Source: Actinomycetales bacterium (GTDB lineage: Bacteria > Actinomycetota > Actinomycetes > Actinomycetales > Actinomycetaceae). Taken from it: a stretch of 64,000 nucleotides of DNA. Shown here one piece after another: positions 24,606-33,631 of this stretch (its first letter is position 1; every line of letters begins with the position of its first letter). The notes beneath the pieces were generated by a model. The model worked only from the letters and a program-made list of their open reading frames with translations, searched no databases and was not told the origin of the DNA. The stretch lies in contig JAATFD010000012.1 in NCBI GenBank assembly GCA_015655375.1, forward strand, positions 1 through 64,000, in the 5' to 3' direction. The translations under genes were made by a program, and so were the position numbers.

Positions 24606-26024
24606 ATGAGCACACACCCGACCTCGCAGAATGAACCCGCCACCGACGACCTTGGTCTGCTCGGCATTCGAGAATTGAGCATCGGATACGCGGAGGATCG
24701 CTTCACTCCCAGCGACGTGCTCAACCACGTCATCGGCCGGGCGCGCGGCCTCGCCCGGGACCTCGGCGCGATCAGCCTGCTCGACGAGGACGGAGCCCGC
24801 GCCAGTGCCGCTGCCTCGACCGTCCGTTGGCGGAGCGGACAAGCTCGCGGGCCGCTCGACGGAGTGCCCGTGACCGTCAAGGACTCGCTCGCGGTGCGCG
24901 GGTGGCCGAGCCGTCGGGGGACGCTGCTGCGTCGCGAGGCCGAACCTGAGCTGCGCGACGAGCCCGCGGTCGCACGCCTGCGTGAGGCAGGAGCCGTCCT
25001 CGTCGCGCACACGACGATGCCCGAGTTCGCCTGGAGCGCAGTCTCCGATTCCCCGCTGTGGGGCCCGGTGCGCAATGCTCGGGATCCCGAGCGGACGGCC
25101 GGAGGCTCCTCCGGCGGCGCCGCCGTGGCAACAGCACTGGGAGTCGGAGCGCTCGGGCTCGGATCCGACGGTGCGGGATCCGTGCGGATCCCGGCCTCAT
25201 TCAACGGTGTGGTCGGGTTCAAGGCCACGTACGGGCGGATTCCCGCCACGCCCTCGGGCGCATTCGGGCGCCTCGCCCACATCGGGCCGATCACGCGCTC
25301 GGTGACCGATGCGGCGTTCGCGCTCGATGTGCTCGCGGGGCCTAACGCCGAGGATCCCGACTCACTGGATGCACCGGGGATCGGATATGCCCACGCGGTC
25401 TCCGACGCCGACGCTCGAGCGCGAGAACTCCGCATCGGATTCGGTGGCGACCTCGGGCTGGGCCTCGTCTCGCCCTCGGTGGAGCAGGCCGTGCGCAGAG
25501 CCGTCGACCAGCTACGCGCCTCGGGGATCGAGGTGGGCGACCTCGACGTCGCGCTGCCCCACCTGGCCTGCGAGTTCACCGACGTGTGGGACGCGATCCT
25601 GGCCGCGGAGTTGTCCGGGATCGACCGAGCAGAGGAACGCCTGCTGAGCCCCGGTCTGCGCGACGCGCTCCGGCGCGGACGCAGCTTCACCGCCGGGGAC
25701 CACCTGCGTGCGCTCACCGATGTCCGCGACGAGGTCGGGGCCACGTACGCCCGGGTCCACGCGGAGGTGGACGTCCTGATCACGCCGACGCTGCCGATCA
25801 CCGCCTTCGAGGCCGACCGACTCATACCCGAGGGGTGGCCCAGGGAGTCCTGGCAGTCGTGGACGCCCCTGACGTGGCCGGCCAACCTCACCGGGCAGCC
25901 GGCGCTGACCGTCCCCGTCGGTCACGACGAGGACGGCCTGCCGATCGGAATCCAGATTCTCGCCCGACGCGGCCATGACGAGGACGCCCTCGTGGTGGGC
26001 CGGGCGCTGGAGACCCGCTCCTAG
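24606..26024 (+). CDS. Amidase (amidase-signature family)
   Basis: A 472-residue protein. The Ser-cis-Ser-Lys triad motifs are visible: VTVKDS (Lys near residue 86), then TAGGSSGGAAVATALG, and GLGSDGAGSVRIPASFNGVVGFKATYGR. The C-terminal PALTVPVGHDEDGLPIGIQILARRGHDE is also conserved. Members hydrolyse amides to carboxylate plus ammonia or amine. It is unlikely to be GatA, since no gatB or gatC is adjacent. It follows the SDR gene closely and converges, with a four-base overlap of stop codons, on the aminotransferase operon. Confidence 0.87.
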   Translation: MSTHPTSQNEPATDDLGLLGIRELSIGYAEDRFTPSDVLNHVIGRARGLARDLGAISLLDEDGARASAAASTVRWRSGQARGPLDGVPVTVKDSLAVRGWPSRRGTLLRREAEPELRDEPAVARLREAGAVLVAHTTMPEFAWSAVSDSPLWGPVRNARDPERTAGGSSGGAAVATALGVGALGLGSDGAGSVRIPASFNGVVGFKATYGRIPATPSGAFGRLAHIGPITRSVTDAAFALDVLAGPNAEDPDSLDAPGIGYAHAVSDADARARELRIGFGGDLGLGLVSPSVEQAVRRAVDQLRASGIEVGDLDVALPHLACEFTDVWDAILAAELSGIDRAEERLLSPGLRDALRRGRSFTAGDHLRALTDVRDEVGATYARVHAEVDVLITPTLPITAFEADRLIPEGWPRESWQSWTPLTWPANLTGQPALTVPVGHDEDGLPIGIQILARRGHDEDALVVGRALETRS

Positions 26025-27472
26025 ATCCTCTCGAGCACCCGGGTGAAGACATCTCTGAGCGCCGACTCGATGAAGTCGAAATCCTCCGGACCTGAGATCA
26101 GCGGTGGGGCGACCTGGACGACGACGTCGCCCCGATCGTCGGCCCGCACGTACAGCCCGTCGTCGTAGAGCGCCGGGTTGAGGAACGCTCGGATCCGGTC
26201 GGCCTCCTCATCGGTGAAGCGCTCACGTGTGGCCTGGTCGCGGGTCAGCTCGATGCCGTAGAAGTATCCGGACCCGCGCACGTCCCCGACGATCGGGATG
26301 TCATACAGCTTGTCCAGCGTGGCCTTGAAGACCGGCCCCTGCTCACGAACCCGCTCGACCAGTGCCTCCTTCTCGAAGATGTCGAGGTTGGCCAGGGCCA
26401 CTGCTGCGCCGATCGGGTGCCCGGCGAAGGTGTAGCCGTGGCGGAAGACGTTCTCCCCCGAGACGAACGGATCGTAAACCCTGTCAGAGACGATCATCGC
26501 GCCGATCGGCGCATATCCGGAGGACAGTCCCTTCGCGGAGGTGATGATGTCGGGATGGGCCAACCCCTGGTCGGGGCCCGCGAACAGCCCACCGGTGCGC
26601 CCGTAGGCGCAGATCACCTCGTCCGACACCAGCAGGATGTCGTTGTCGTCGGCGATCTTCCTCAGCCGTTCGAAGTACCCGGGAGGCGCCACGAAGCAGC
26701 CGCCGGAGTTCTGGACGGGCTCGACGAAGATCGCGGCGATCGTCTCCGGCCCCTCCCGCTGGATGATCTCCTCCGTCCGGTCGGCGATCCACTGCCCATA
26801 GGCGGCCTTGTCCTCCCAGAAGCGGTGCTCCGAGCGGTACCAGTTCGGCGTCGGCACCTGGACCGCGCCCTCGACCAACGGATAGAACGGCTCCCGGTAG
26901 GACGCGATCCTCGTCAGCGAGAGCGCCCCGTGCGTCGTGCCGTGGTAGGCGCCCTCGCGCGAGATCACCTTGCGTTTGGTGGGCTTGCCGCGCAGCTCCC
27001 AGTAGTTCTTCGCCAGTTTGATCGCGCTCTCCACCGCCTCGGATCCCCCGGACGTGAAGAAGACATGGTTGAGGTCGCCCGGCGCCGCCAGCGCGATCCG
27101 CTCGGCCAGGTCGATCGCCGGTTCGTGCGCGTATCCCCAGATCGGGAAGAACGGTAGCGTCCGGGCCTGCTCGGCGGCGGCCTGAGCAAGCTCCTCGCGG
27201 CCGTGACCGACCTGGACGGCGAACAGCCCTGACAGTCCGTCGAAGATCTTGCGCCCGGCGGAATCCCAGATGTAGGTCCCCTCGCCACGCACGATCGTCG
27301 GCAGTCGGTCCTGCGCCCATCCGGACTGATCGGTGAAATGACCCCACAGGTACTGCGAGGCTGCTGTGTTGCGCGGGGTTCCCAACGGCGTCGTCCCGGC
27401 AGAGGGATGGATGATGACGGGGATGTCACTCCCCGCGCCCGACGACGTCGGATCCGAAGTCGTCTCGCTCAT
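26021..27472 (-). CDS. Class III pyridoxal-phosphate aminotransferase
   Basis: A 483-residue protein starting at the ATG that overlaps the previous stop (27472). GGSEAVESAIKLAKNYW, SREGAYHGTTHGALSLT (ring stacking), IFVEPVQNSGG, VSDEVICAYGRTG (cofactor Asp) and SAKGLSSGYAPIGA (Schiff-base Lys) are complete class III motifs. The group includes omega-amino-acid:pyruvate and putrescine or taurine aminotransferases, so the substrate is probably a terminal amine or beta-amino acid. It is the last gene of a long operon with an ABC importer and an AhpD-like protein, so it likely transaminates what the importer brings in. Confidence 0.92.
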   Translation of the reverse strand: MSETTSDPTSSGAGSDIPVIIHPSAGTTPLGTPRNTAASQYLWGHFTDQSGWAQDRLPTIVRGEGTYIWDSAGRKIFDGLSGLFAVQVGHGREELAQAAAEQARTLPFFPIWGYAHEPAIDLAERIALAAPGDLNHVFFTSGGSEAVESAIKLAKNYWELRGKPTKRKVISREGAYHGTTHGALSLTRIASYREPFYPLVEGAVQVPTPNWYRSEHRFWEDKAAYGQWIADRTEEIIQREGPETIAAIFVEPVQNSGGCFVAPPGYFERLRKIADDNDILLVSDEVICAYGRTGGLFAGPDQGLAHPDIITSAKGLSSGYAPIGAMIVSDRVYDPFVSGENVFRHGYTFAGHPIGAAVALANLDIFEKEALVERVREQGPVFKATLDKLYDIPIVGDVRGSGYFYGIELTRDQATRERFTDEEADRIRAFLNPALYDDGLYVRADDRGDVVVQVAPPLISGPEDFDFIESALRDVFTRVLERI

Positions 27473-28041
27473 TGGGCGGTGGCCTTCTCGGCGCGCTCGG
27501 CCTGAGCCTGTGCCTCGAGCCGGTCGGCGAGCTCCCGCAGGCCCGGGTCCAGCTCGACTCCCAGGAAGGAGTTGACGATGTTGTTGCCGATCATGAGGAT
27601 GCCGAAGCCGACCAGAGCGGTGACGGCCTCGTTCCCGTAGCGATCGATCAGGCGCCGGACGAGGGCGGCATCGGAGGGATCGTGACGCGCCAGGGCACGC
27701 CCGAACGCGGCGATGTCCTCCTCGTCGGGGGTGAGGTCCCCGGCGTTGATGTCCTCCCCACGCTCGACGAGGTCGCGCCGGAAATAGGTCGTGCACAGCA
27801 GGCACTCATTGGTCGAGGAGATCGCATACGAGAACACGATCGCCCCGCGGTCCCCGATGAAACGCTCGATCTCGGCGTACAGCGGGTACCAGTGCATGAG
27901 GGCGTCGTAGGACGGCAGATGATTGAGCAGAGCGCGCTTCATGTTGGTGGGCTCGGCGCCGGATCGCTCGATCTCGGCGTCCCATCGCTCCTGCCCCTCG
28001 GGGGTTAGGTCGTCGCGGGTGACAAGGGGGACGTACGACAT
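27469..28041 (-). CDS. AhpD/carboxymuconolactone-decarboxylase-like protein
   Basis: A 190-residue all-alpha protein. The CxxC motif in STNECLLCTTYFRRDL (near residue 80) is the redox-active pair of AhpD-type alkylhydroperoxidases, followed by a long helical tail ending in LRELADRLEAQAQAERAEK. The usual downstream His two helical turns after the second Cys is not evident, so peroxidase activity is uncertain. It lies between the importer and the aminotransferase genes and overlaps the latter by four bases. It may protect against, or process, a reactive intermediate; that is inference. Confidence 0.75.
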   Translation of the reverse strand: MSYVPLVTRDDLTPEGQERWDAEIERSGAEPTNMKRALLNHLPSYDALMHWYPLYAEIERFIGDRGAIVFSYAISSTNECLLCTTYFRRDLVERGEDINAGDLTPDEEDIAAFGRALARHDPSDAALVRRLIDRYGNEAVTALVGFGILMIGNNIVNSFLGVELDPGLRELADRLEAQAQAERAEKATAQ

Positions 28042-28112
28042 GGTGTGTGTCCTTTCTGGATGAGGCGGTGAAGGGAGCGGTCCACCGCTGGGGCGGATGA
28101 CCGCCTGAGGTG

Positions 28113-28979
28113 TCAGATGGGAACAGCGGGAACGGCGGCGACCAACTCCTGGGTGTAGGGATCCTGCGGATTCCCAAGCACCCGGTCCACCGGCCCCTGT
28201 TCGACGATCCTGCCCTCGTGCATGACGAGGACGCGGTCGGCGAAGTTCTGGACGAGCCCGATGTCATGGGACACGAGGAGGATCGCCATGCCTCGCTCCG
28301 AATGCAGGCTGCGCAGCAGATCGAGAACCCGAGCGCGCACGGTCACGTCGAGCGCGCTGAGTGGCTCGTCGCCGACCAACAGCGATGGGCTGTGGACGAT
28401 GGCACGGGCCAAGGCCACGCGCTGACGTTGACCGCCCGACAGCTCGTGCGGGTACTGCACGGCCCGACGCGGATCGAGGCCCACTCGGGCGAGGATCTCG
28501 CCCACGGCCCGGTCGTGATCGCCCTCGATGTGGAGCGCACGCAGCGGTTCGGAAACGATCCTGCCAACATTCTGACGCGGATCGAGGGAGGAATACGGGT
28601 CCTGGAGAATGATCCCGGACAGCCGCCGCAGCCATCGGGAGGACCGGGCTCCCCCGCCCTCGACGCGACGTCCGCCGACGGTGACCGTCCCGGCACTCGG
28701 GTGGTCCAGGCCCAGGAGGATCCGCACGAGCGTCGACTTGCCCGATCCGGATTCCCCGATCAATGCCAGGACCTCCCCGGCATGCAGGTCGAGATCGACC
28801 TCGCGCACGGCGTGCCGGACGCCGTGTGTTCCGAACAAACGCCGTGCGGGAAGGCGATAGTCACGGGTGATCCCGCGCGCCTCAAGGAAGACGCCATTCA
28901 CGTCTGGGCGGCCAGATGTCGTCCGCTGCACGCGATTCCCCGGAGCAATGGGATCAACGACCTCAGCTACGCTCATCAT
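28113..28979 (-). CDS. Peptide/nickel-type ABC transporter ATP-binding protein (DppF/OppF-like)
   Basis: A 288-residue protein, ATGA-coupled to the gene before it. Walker A is GESGSGKST, the Q-loop region ILQDPYSSLDPR (hallmark of DppF/OppF), the signature LSGGQRQRVALARAI, Walker B LLVGDEPLSALD and the switch LVSHD. The C-terminus ends in the shortened NPQDPYTQELVAAVP motif of the family. It pairs with the DppD-like ATPase upstream. It is separated from the AhpD-like gene by about 70 bases. Confidence 0.92.
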   Translation of the reverse strand: MMSVAEVVDPIAPGNRVQRTTSGRPDVNGVFLEARGITRDYRLPARRLFGTHGVRHAVREVDLDLHAGEVLALIGESGSGKSTLVRILLGLDHPSAGTVTVGGRRVEGGGARSSRWLRRLSGIILQDPYSSLDPRQNVGRIVSEPLRALHIEGDHDRAVGEILARVGLDPRRAVQYPHELSGGQRQRVALARAIVHSPSLLVGDEPLSALDVTVRARVLDLLRSLHSERGMAILLVSHDIGLVQNFADRVLVMHEGRIVEQGPVDRVLGNPQDPYTQELVAAVPAVPI

Positions 28980-29770
28980 GCCGCCTCCTGCCGCGATCCG
29001 TGCCAACCCGTTGCCCGCGCGGCCCCAATCAGCTCGGCGGTCACCGCATGGTCGGGGCGAGAGACGATCCGTTCGACGGGACCGGACTCGATGATGTGTC
29101 CGTCAGACAGGACGACGACCTGCTCGGCCATGCGGGCGACCAAGGCGATGTCGTGGCTGATGAAGATCAGGGAGCTTTTCGAGTTCGCGACCAGGTCGTC
29201 GAAGAGAGCGAGGATCCTCGCCTGGACGGTGACGTCCAGCGCCGTCGTCGGTTCGTCGGCGATCAGCAGATCGGGATGGGCGATGACCGCCTGCGCGATG
29301 GCAACGCGCTGACGTTGACCCCCGGAGAGTTCATGGGGGAAGGACCTGAGGAGCGCGTCGGGATCGGGCAACCGCACGAGATCGGCGATGCGACGGACAC
29401 GCTCGCTCACCTCGCGACGCCCCATCCCGAAGTGGATCCGCAGCGAATCGCCGATCTGGCGTCCGACCGGACGGATCGGGTCGAGTGCCGTCGAGGGCTC
29501 CTGGAAGACGACGCCGATCTCACGGCCCCGCAGACGGGCGAGGTCTCGGTCTGGCGGACCGATCAGCTCCCGCCCGTTCCATCGGATCGACCCGGTGGCC
29601 TCGGCACCGTCCGGAAGCAGACCGACGATCGCCAGGGCTGACAACGTCTTGCCGGAACCGGACTCCCCGATCAGACCGAGCCGGGTCCCGTCCTCGACGC
29701 CGAAAGAGACGCCATGGACGACCTCGCGCCCATTGATCGCGATGTGCAGGTCCTCGACCTCGAGACTCAT
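28976..29770 (-). CDS. Peptide/nickel-type ABC transporter ATP-binding protein (DppD/OppD-like)
   Basis: A 264-residue protein starting at 29770, where ATGA overlaps the permease stop; the frame extends upstream only within that gene. Walker A is GESGSGKT, FQEPSTALDPI the Q-loop, LSGGQRQRVAIAQAV the signature, LLIADEPTTALD Walker B and FISHD the switch. The region around RIHFGMGRREVSERV is typical of DppD-type subunits, although the final iron-sulphur-like Cys cluster region of longer OppD proteins is absent. Confidence 0.92.
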   Translation of the reverse strand: MSLEVEDLHIAINGREVVHGVSFGVEDGTRLGLIGESGSGKTLSALAIVGLLPDGAEATGSIRWNGRELIGPPDRDLARLRGREIGVVFQEPSTALDPIRPVGRQIGDSLRIHFGMGRREVSERVRRIADLVRLPDPDALLRSFPHELSGGQRQRVAIAQAVIAHPDLLIADEPTTALDVTVQARILALFDDLVANSKSSLIFISHDIALVARMAEQVVVLSDGHIIESGPVERIVSRPDHAVTAELIGAARATGWHGSRQEAA

Positions 29771-30636
29771 GCGGCAACTCCCTCCGGCTCGGTGACGATG
29801 ACTGTTCCCCGGCGCAGTGCCGGATCGAGGGCGTCCCGGAGGGCGTCGCCGAATTGGGCGAGTGCGAGGACGGTGATCGCAATCGTCAGGCCCGGCCACA
29901 CCACCGACAGGGGTGCAACACCGATGAAGGCCTGGGCGTTGGACAGGACCCGTCCCCACGAGGGCGTCGCCGGCGAGGCGCCGTACCCGAGGAACGTCAG
30001 CCCGACTTCGGACAGGATCGCGACCGCGGCCGTGTTGGACAGCTGGACGACGATGGCGGGACTGACGTTGGGCAGGATGTGCTCGACGATCCGAGCCAGA
30101 TCACCCGTGCCCGTCGCACGCGAGGCCAGCAGGTAGTCCGAACGGGACACCGCGATGATCGCCGGACGCAGGACGCGAGCCGTGGAGACGCCCGCCCCGA
30201 AGCCGACGGCGAGGACGACGACAACGAGGGAGCCTCCGAAGGGGGCAGCCAGGAGCATCGCGAGAAGCATGACGGGCAGGGCGACGAGGATGTCGATGAG
30301 AACGACCAACGGCTCGGACCACCCCGTGGGCAAGAGGGCCGAAGCAGCCGCCAGGACCACTCCGACCACACCGGCAAGCACGGTGGCACCGATGCTGACG
30401 GCCAAGGTCGTGCGCGTCCCAGCCAGCAACCACGAAGCCATGTCCCTCCCGACCGTGTCAGTGCCGAGAGGGTGAGACCACGACGGATGAGCCAAACGGT
30501 TCGCCGTGTCCGCGTCGAGCAGCGGATGTGGCGTCCACATCAGGGAGACCAGCGCACCGGCGACGACGAGCACGAGGACGATCAGACCGAAGGCGCCACC
30601 GGGGCGGCGCCAGACTTCCGCGAGCAGACGCCTCAT
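29767..30636 (-). CDS. Peptide/nickel-type ABC transporter permease (DppC-like)
   Basis: A 289-residue protein. After a first helix (GLIVLVLVVAGALVSL) comes the DppC block HPLGTDTVGRDMASWLLAGTR, then TTLAVSIGATVLAGVVGVVL, the EAA loop SDYLLASRATGTGDLARIVEHILPNVSP and SEVGLTFLGYG. Six membrane spans are expected. Start and stop overlap its neighbours by four bases, showing tight co-translation. Confidence 0.92.
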   Translation of the reverse strand: MRRLLAEVWRRPGGAFGLIVLVLVVAGALVSLMWTPHPLLDADTANRLAHPSWSHPLGTDTVGRDMASWLLAGTRTTLAVSIGATVLAGVVGVVLAAASALLPTGWSEPLVVLIDILVALPVMLLAMLLAAPFGGSLVVVVLAVGFGAGVSTARVLRPAIIAVSRSDYLLASRATGTGDLARIVEHILPNVSPAIVVQLSNTAAVAILSEVGLTFLGYGASPATPSWGRVLSNAQAFIGVAPLSVVWPGLTIAITVLALAQFGDALRDALDPALRRGTVIVTEPEGVAA

Positions 30637-31601
30637 GCCCCGGCCCCCGATCGACGCAGGCGCGGATCGACCAGACGCTGGACCACGTCGAGGACGAGAC
30701 CGACGACGAGGACGATCGCGACGAGCACGAGCACCTCGGACTGGACCTTGACGAGATCACGATTGGCGACGTCGCCGACGAGCATCGACCCGATGCCCGG
30801 GAGATCGAACAGGGTCTCGACGACAATCGCCCCCGTGATCGTCGAAGCCGCCTGCAACGCGATGACCGGCAGGACCGACAACGACACGTTGGGCAGGCCG
30901 TACCGCAACAGGGCACCTGTCCGAGTCAGACCCTTGGCCGCAGCGGTGCGCAAGTAGTCCTGTGGCAAAGCCTCGAGCACCGCCGAACGGACGAAACGGA
31001 CGATGACGGCGCCTTCGACGATCGCGATGGTCAGGGCGGGCAGCATCAACGAGCTCAGCGCTCGCCCCGGTTCGGCCCACCCGTCCACGGGAAACCCCTG
31101 GCTGGGGAAGAGCCCGATGAGCCCGACCCCCTGGGCCAACAACACGACGAGCAACAGGCCCGCCCACAGGACCGGCACGGACGCCAACGCCTGGGCACCG
31201 ACCGCGATGAGCCGTCCGGCGACCCCATCGTGGTGGAGCCCCGCCCACACGCCGACCGGGACGCCGACCGCGATCGACAGGATGACGGCCAACGCGCACA
31301 ACGGCAAGGTGACGGAGAACTTCTCCCCGAGCTGCGCGGCGATCGGGCTGCCGGTGACCAGGGAATCCCCGAGGTCCCACCTCGCGAGTCCACCGACCCA
31401 ACCGAGGTACTGATCGGGCAGGGACCGGTCCAGTCCGTAGGTGGTGCGGATCCGGTCCAGTTGGTCCGGCGTCGCCTTGATCCCGCCGATGACCTGCGCG
31501 ACGTCACCGGGCAGGATCCTCAGCAGCGTGAAGATCAGCCCGGAGGTGACGACGAGGGCCAAGACGAACAGGCCCACGCGGCGCAGGACGTAACGGATCA
31601 T
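30633..31601 (-). CDS. Peptide/nickel-type ABC transporter permease (DppB-like)
   Basis: A 322-residue protein. The N-terminus MIRYVLRRVGLFVLALVVTSGLIFTLLRILPGD is the DppB signature, followed by TYGLDRSLPDQYLGWVGGL, a domain of five further helices, and the EAA loop ALPQDYLRTAAAKGLTRTGALLRYGLPN ahead of VVETLFDLPGIGSMLV. It forms the channel with the DppC-like subunit. Confidence 0.93.
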   Translation of the reverse strand: MIRYVLRRVGLFVLALVVTSGLIFTLLRILPGDVAQVIGGIKATPDQLDRIRTTYGLDRSLPDQYLGWVGGLARWDLGDSLVTGSPIAAQLGEKFSVTLPLCALAVILSIAVGVPVGVWAGLHHDGVAGRLIAVGAQALASVPVLWAGLLLVVLLAQGVGLIGLFPSQGFPVDGWAEPGRALSSLMLPALTIAIVEGAVIVRFVRSAVLEALPQDYLRTAAAKGLTRTGALLRYGLPNVSLSVLPVIALQAASTITGAIVVETLFDLPGIGSMLVGDVANRDLVKVQSEVLVLVAIVLVVGLVLDVVQRLVDPRLRRSGAGA

Positions 31602-33253
31602 CCGCGCTCCACCGACAAGGAGGTGAGGTCGAGGCGCGAGTTGATGCGGTCGGTCGGCACTCCAGAGATCCCGGAGCGGATCGCGATCACGGTTCGGAAG
31701 TTCGTCAGCCAGTCGGCGGCGGCGTCCTGGGAGACGACCTGGGCGGCCTCGGCGAGCAGCGAATCCTGTTCCTCCCCTGTGGTGGCAATGCTCGCCCGCG
31801 AGTAGAGATCCTGGACCTGCGGGTTGTTGTAGCCGAAGTAGTAGTCGGGATTCGCCCAGGAGGCGAAGTCGTGGCTCTCAGCGTGGTCGACGATGCTCAG
31901 TTCGTAGTTCTTGTTCGTGTAGACGTCGGTCAGCCACGTCGAGAAGTCGACGGAGTTCGTCTGCAGGGTGATCCCGACCTCGGAGAGCTGGGAGGTCAGC
32001 AGATCGGAGAACGTCGTGCCGTAGATGTTCGGGGTCGTCAGGGTCAGGGTCAGACCGTCGGCGTATCCGGCATCGACGAGCAGCTGCTTCGCCTTGTCGA
32101 CATCGTGGGGGAAGAGAGCCGTGAGGTCGCGATAGCCTGGATCGCCCGGCGTGATCGGCCCGCCGAGCAGTCCGTCGACTCCGCCACGCGCCTGGACGAG
32201 TGCCGGGTGGTCGATCGCATATCTGATCGCCTGGCGCACCCGGACATCGGTGAGTGGCCCGGATGCGTTGTTGAAGGCGAGGACGAACTTGTCGGAGGCG
32301 TCGCCCTCGACCAACTGCGTCGTCGAATCCGCGACCTGGGTCTGCAGGTCGGCGTTGATCGGGGCGAGGATGTCGAGGTCCCCGGAGTTCAGGGCGTTGA
32401 CCGCCGCGTTGTTGTCCGTGATGTAGCGCAGAACAACGGACTTCACCTTCGCCGGCTCCCCCCAATAGGAGTCGTTGCGGGTCAATGTGATCGAGTCACC
32501 CTGCTTCCAGTCCGACAGCAGGTAGGGGCCCGATCCGACCGCCGACGACTTGAGGTCGTTCGTCGCGCTTGGGTCGAGGACGAGGCCGGGGCGCCCTGCG
32601 AGCGCCCAGAGCAGGTTCGGGTTGGGGGTGTTCAGCGTGACGATGAGGACCGTGTCATCGGGGGCGTCCACGGACTTGACGTCGCCGAGGCTCACCGCAT
32701 CGACAGCCTGCGTCTGGATCGCCTGGTTGATGCTGTCCGCAGCAGTCCGAGCCGTCAGAGCATCCCCGTTCGAGAAGGTCACTCCGGGTTGGAGAGTGAA
32801 GGTGTACGTCAGGGCGTCCTCGGACACCGTCCAGCTCGAAGCGAGGCTCGGAACAATCGATCCGTCCGAGGCTCGCGAGACGATCCCCTCGTACACGTTG
32901 TCGATGAGGATCTGGTCGAGGGCGACGCCCGAGGTCGTGCGGATGTCGAGATTGGTCGGCTCGAGCGTGAGGCCGATCCGCACCGTCGCGTCGGTGACGG
33001 GATCGGTATCTCCCGATTGGGCCACCCCGCTGGTGGAGGCGTCGGCATCACTGCCAGAGCGCAGGGTCAGGGCCAGGACGATGCCGATGATCACCACGAT
33101 GATGAGGCCGACTCCCGCCCACACCCATCGTGTGCGCGACCTCTCGGCACGACGGTCGACAGGCCGTTCCGACAAGGAATCGGGGCCGGTGGGGGACGGC
33201 GGGCGATCAGGATCGTGGCCCGTATCGGATGGAGGTGTGTCCTGGGACGACAT
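31598..33253 (-). CDS. Family 5 extracellular substrate-binding protein of the ABC importer
   Basis: A 551-residue protein. A 40-residue charged, Pro-rich head precedes a single hydrophobic helix (WVWAGVGLIIVVIIGIVLALTL, about 42-65). There is no lipobox Cys, so it is either a TM-tethered or a signal-cleaved binding protein, which is unusual for Gram-positive SBPs. The rest matches SBP_bac_5: NVYEGIVSRASDGSIVPSLASSWTVS, YTFTLQPGVTFSNGDALTA, GSGPYLLSDWKQGDSITLTRN, DVRVRQAIRYAIDHPALV. The ligand could be a peptide or another medium-size cation or amine. It is the first gene of the operon. Confidence 0.9.
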   Translation of the reverse strand: MSSQDTPPSDTGHDPDRPPSPTGPDSLSERPVDRRAERSRTRWVWAGVGLIIVVIIGIVLALTLRSGSDADASTSGVAQSGDTDPVTDATVRIGLTLEPTNLDIRTTSGVALDQILIDNVYEGIVSRASDGSIVPSLASSWTVSEDALTYTFTLQPGVTFSNGDALTARTAADSINQAIQTQAVDAVSLGDVKSVDAPDDTVLIVTLNTPNPNLLWALAGRPGLVLDPSATNDLKSSAVGSGPYLLSDWKQGDSITLTRNDSYWGEPAKVKSVVLRYITDNNAAVNALNSGDLDILAPINADLQTQVADSTTQLVEGDASDKFVLAFNNASGPLTDVRVRQAIRYAIDHPALVQARGGVDGLLGGPITPGDPGYRDLTALFPHDVDKAKQLLVDAGYADGLTLTLTTPNIYGTTFSDLLTSQLSEVGITLQTNSVDFSTWLTDVYTNKNYELSIVDHAESHDFASWANPDYYFGYNNPQVQDLYSRASIATTGEEQDSLLAEAAQVVSQDAAADWLTNFRTVIAIRSGISGVPTDRINSRLDLTSLSVERG

Positions 33254-33631
33254 GGCATGGCTTTCTGGGCGGAGGGAAAGGGCGGCGTCCCACGTCGTAC
33301 CGCAGTGGAGCGTTCACCGGGGAATGAACCGGTCGTCGCTGCGCGAAACGGGTGCGGACAGAGGGGTGGGGAAAAATCGAAAGAGGAATGCGCTCAGTAC
33401 GGATCACTCACGCACAACACGACATCGGCGGGACGCTGAGGAATTCCTGCGTCTCCGCCCCACGCATTCGCCTCTCATGGCGAACAGTGATGTCCATGGT
33501 GGGAATGCTGTCACGGCGAATGCCTCCGACGAAATCTCCCGCCGCCCGCTTTCCACCGTCTGGGCTTCTGTAACATCGTTGTGACTCCAGAGGACCGCCG
33601 ATGGCCGACCCATCACCCCGGGAGCCGGGTG
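33254..33631. promoter_or_regulatory. Intergenic region upstream of the ABC importer operon
   Basis: A 378-base gap between two minus-strand genes. No convincing gene is seen. It carries a 9-bp inverted repeat, GCATTCGCC (33464-33472) and GGCGAATGC (33515-33523), plus a nested short hairpin, TTCGCC (33467-33472) with GGCGAA (33479-33484). The importer promoter should be here, but no clear -10/-35 pair was identified. Confidence 0.35.

Noticed and set aside
23702-25891. A 729-residue open frame on the minus strand
   Set aside because: It is antisense to the SDR and amidase genes, both with full catalytic motifs. Long antisense frames are common at this GC content.
33404-33616. A 70-residue minus-strand frame upstream of the importer operon
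   Set aside because: No ribosome site, no recognisable motif and biased composition. The region better fits a promoter.
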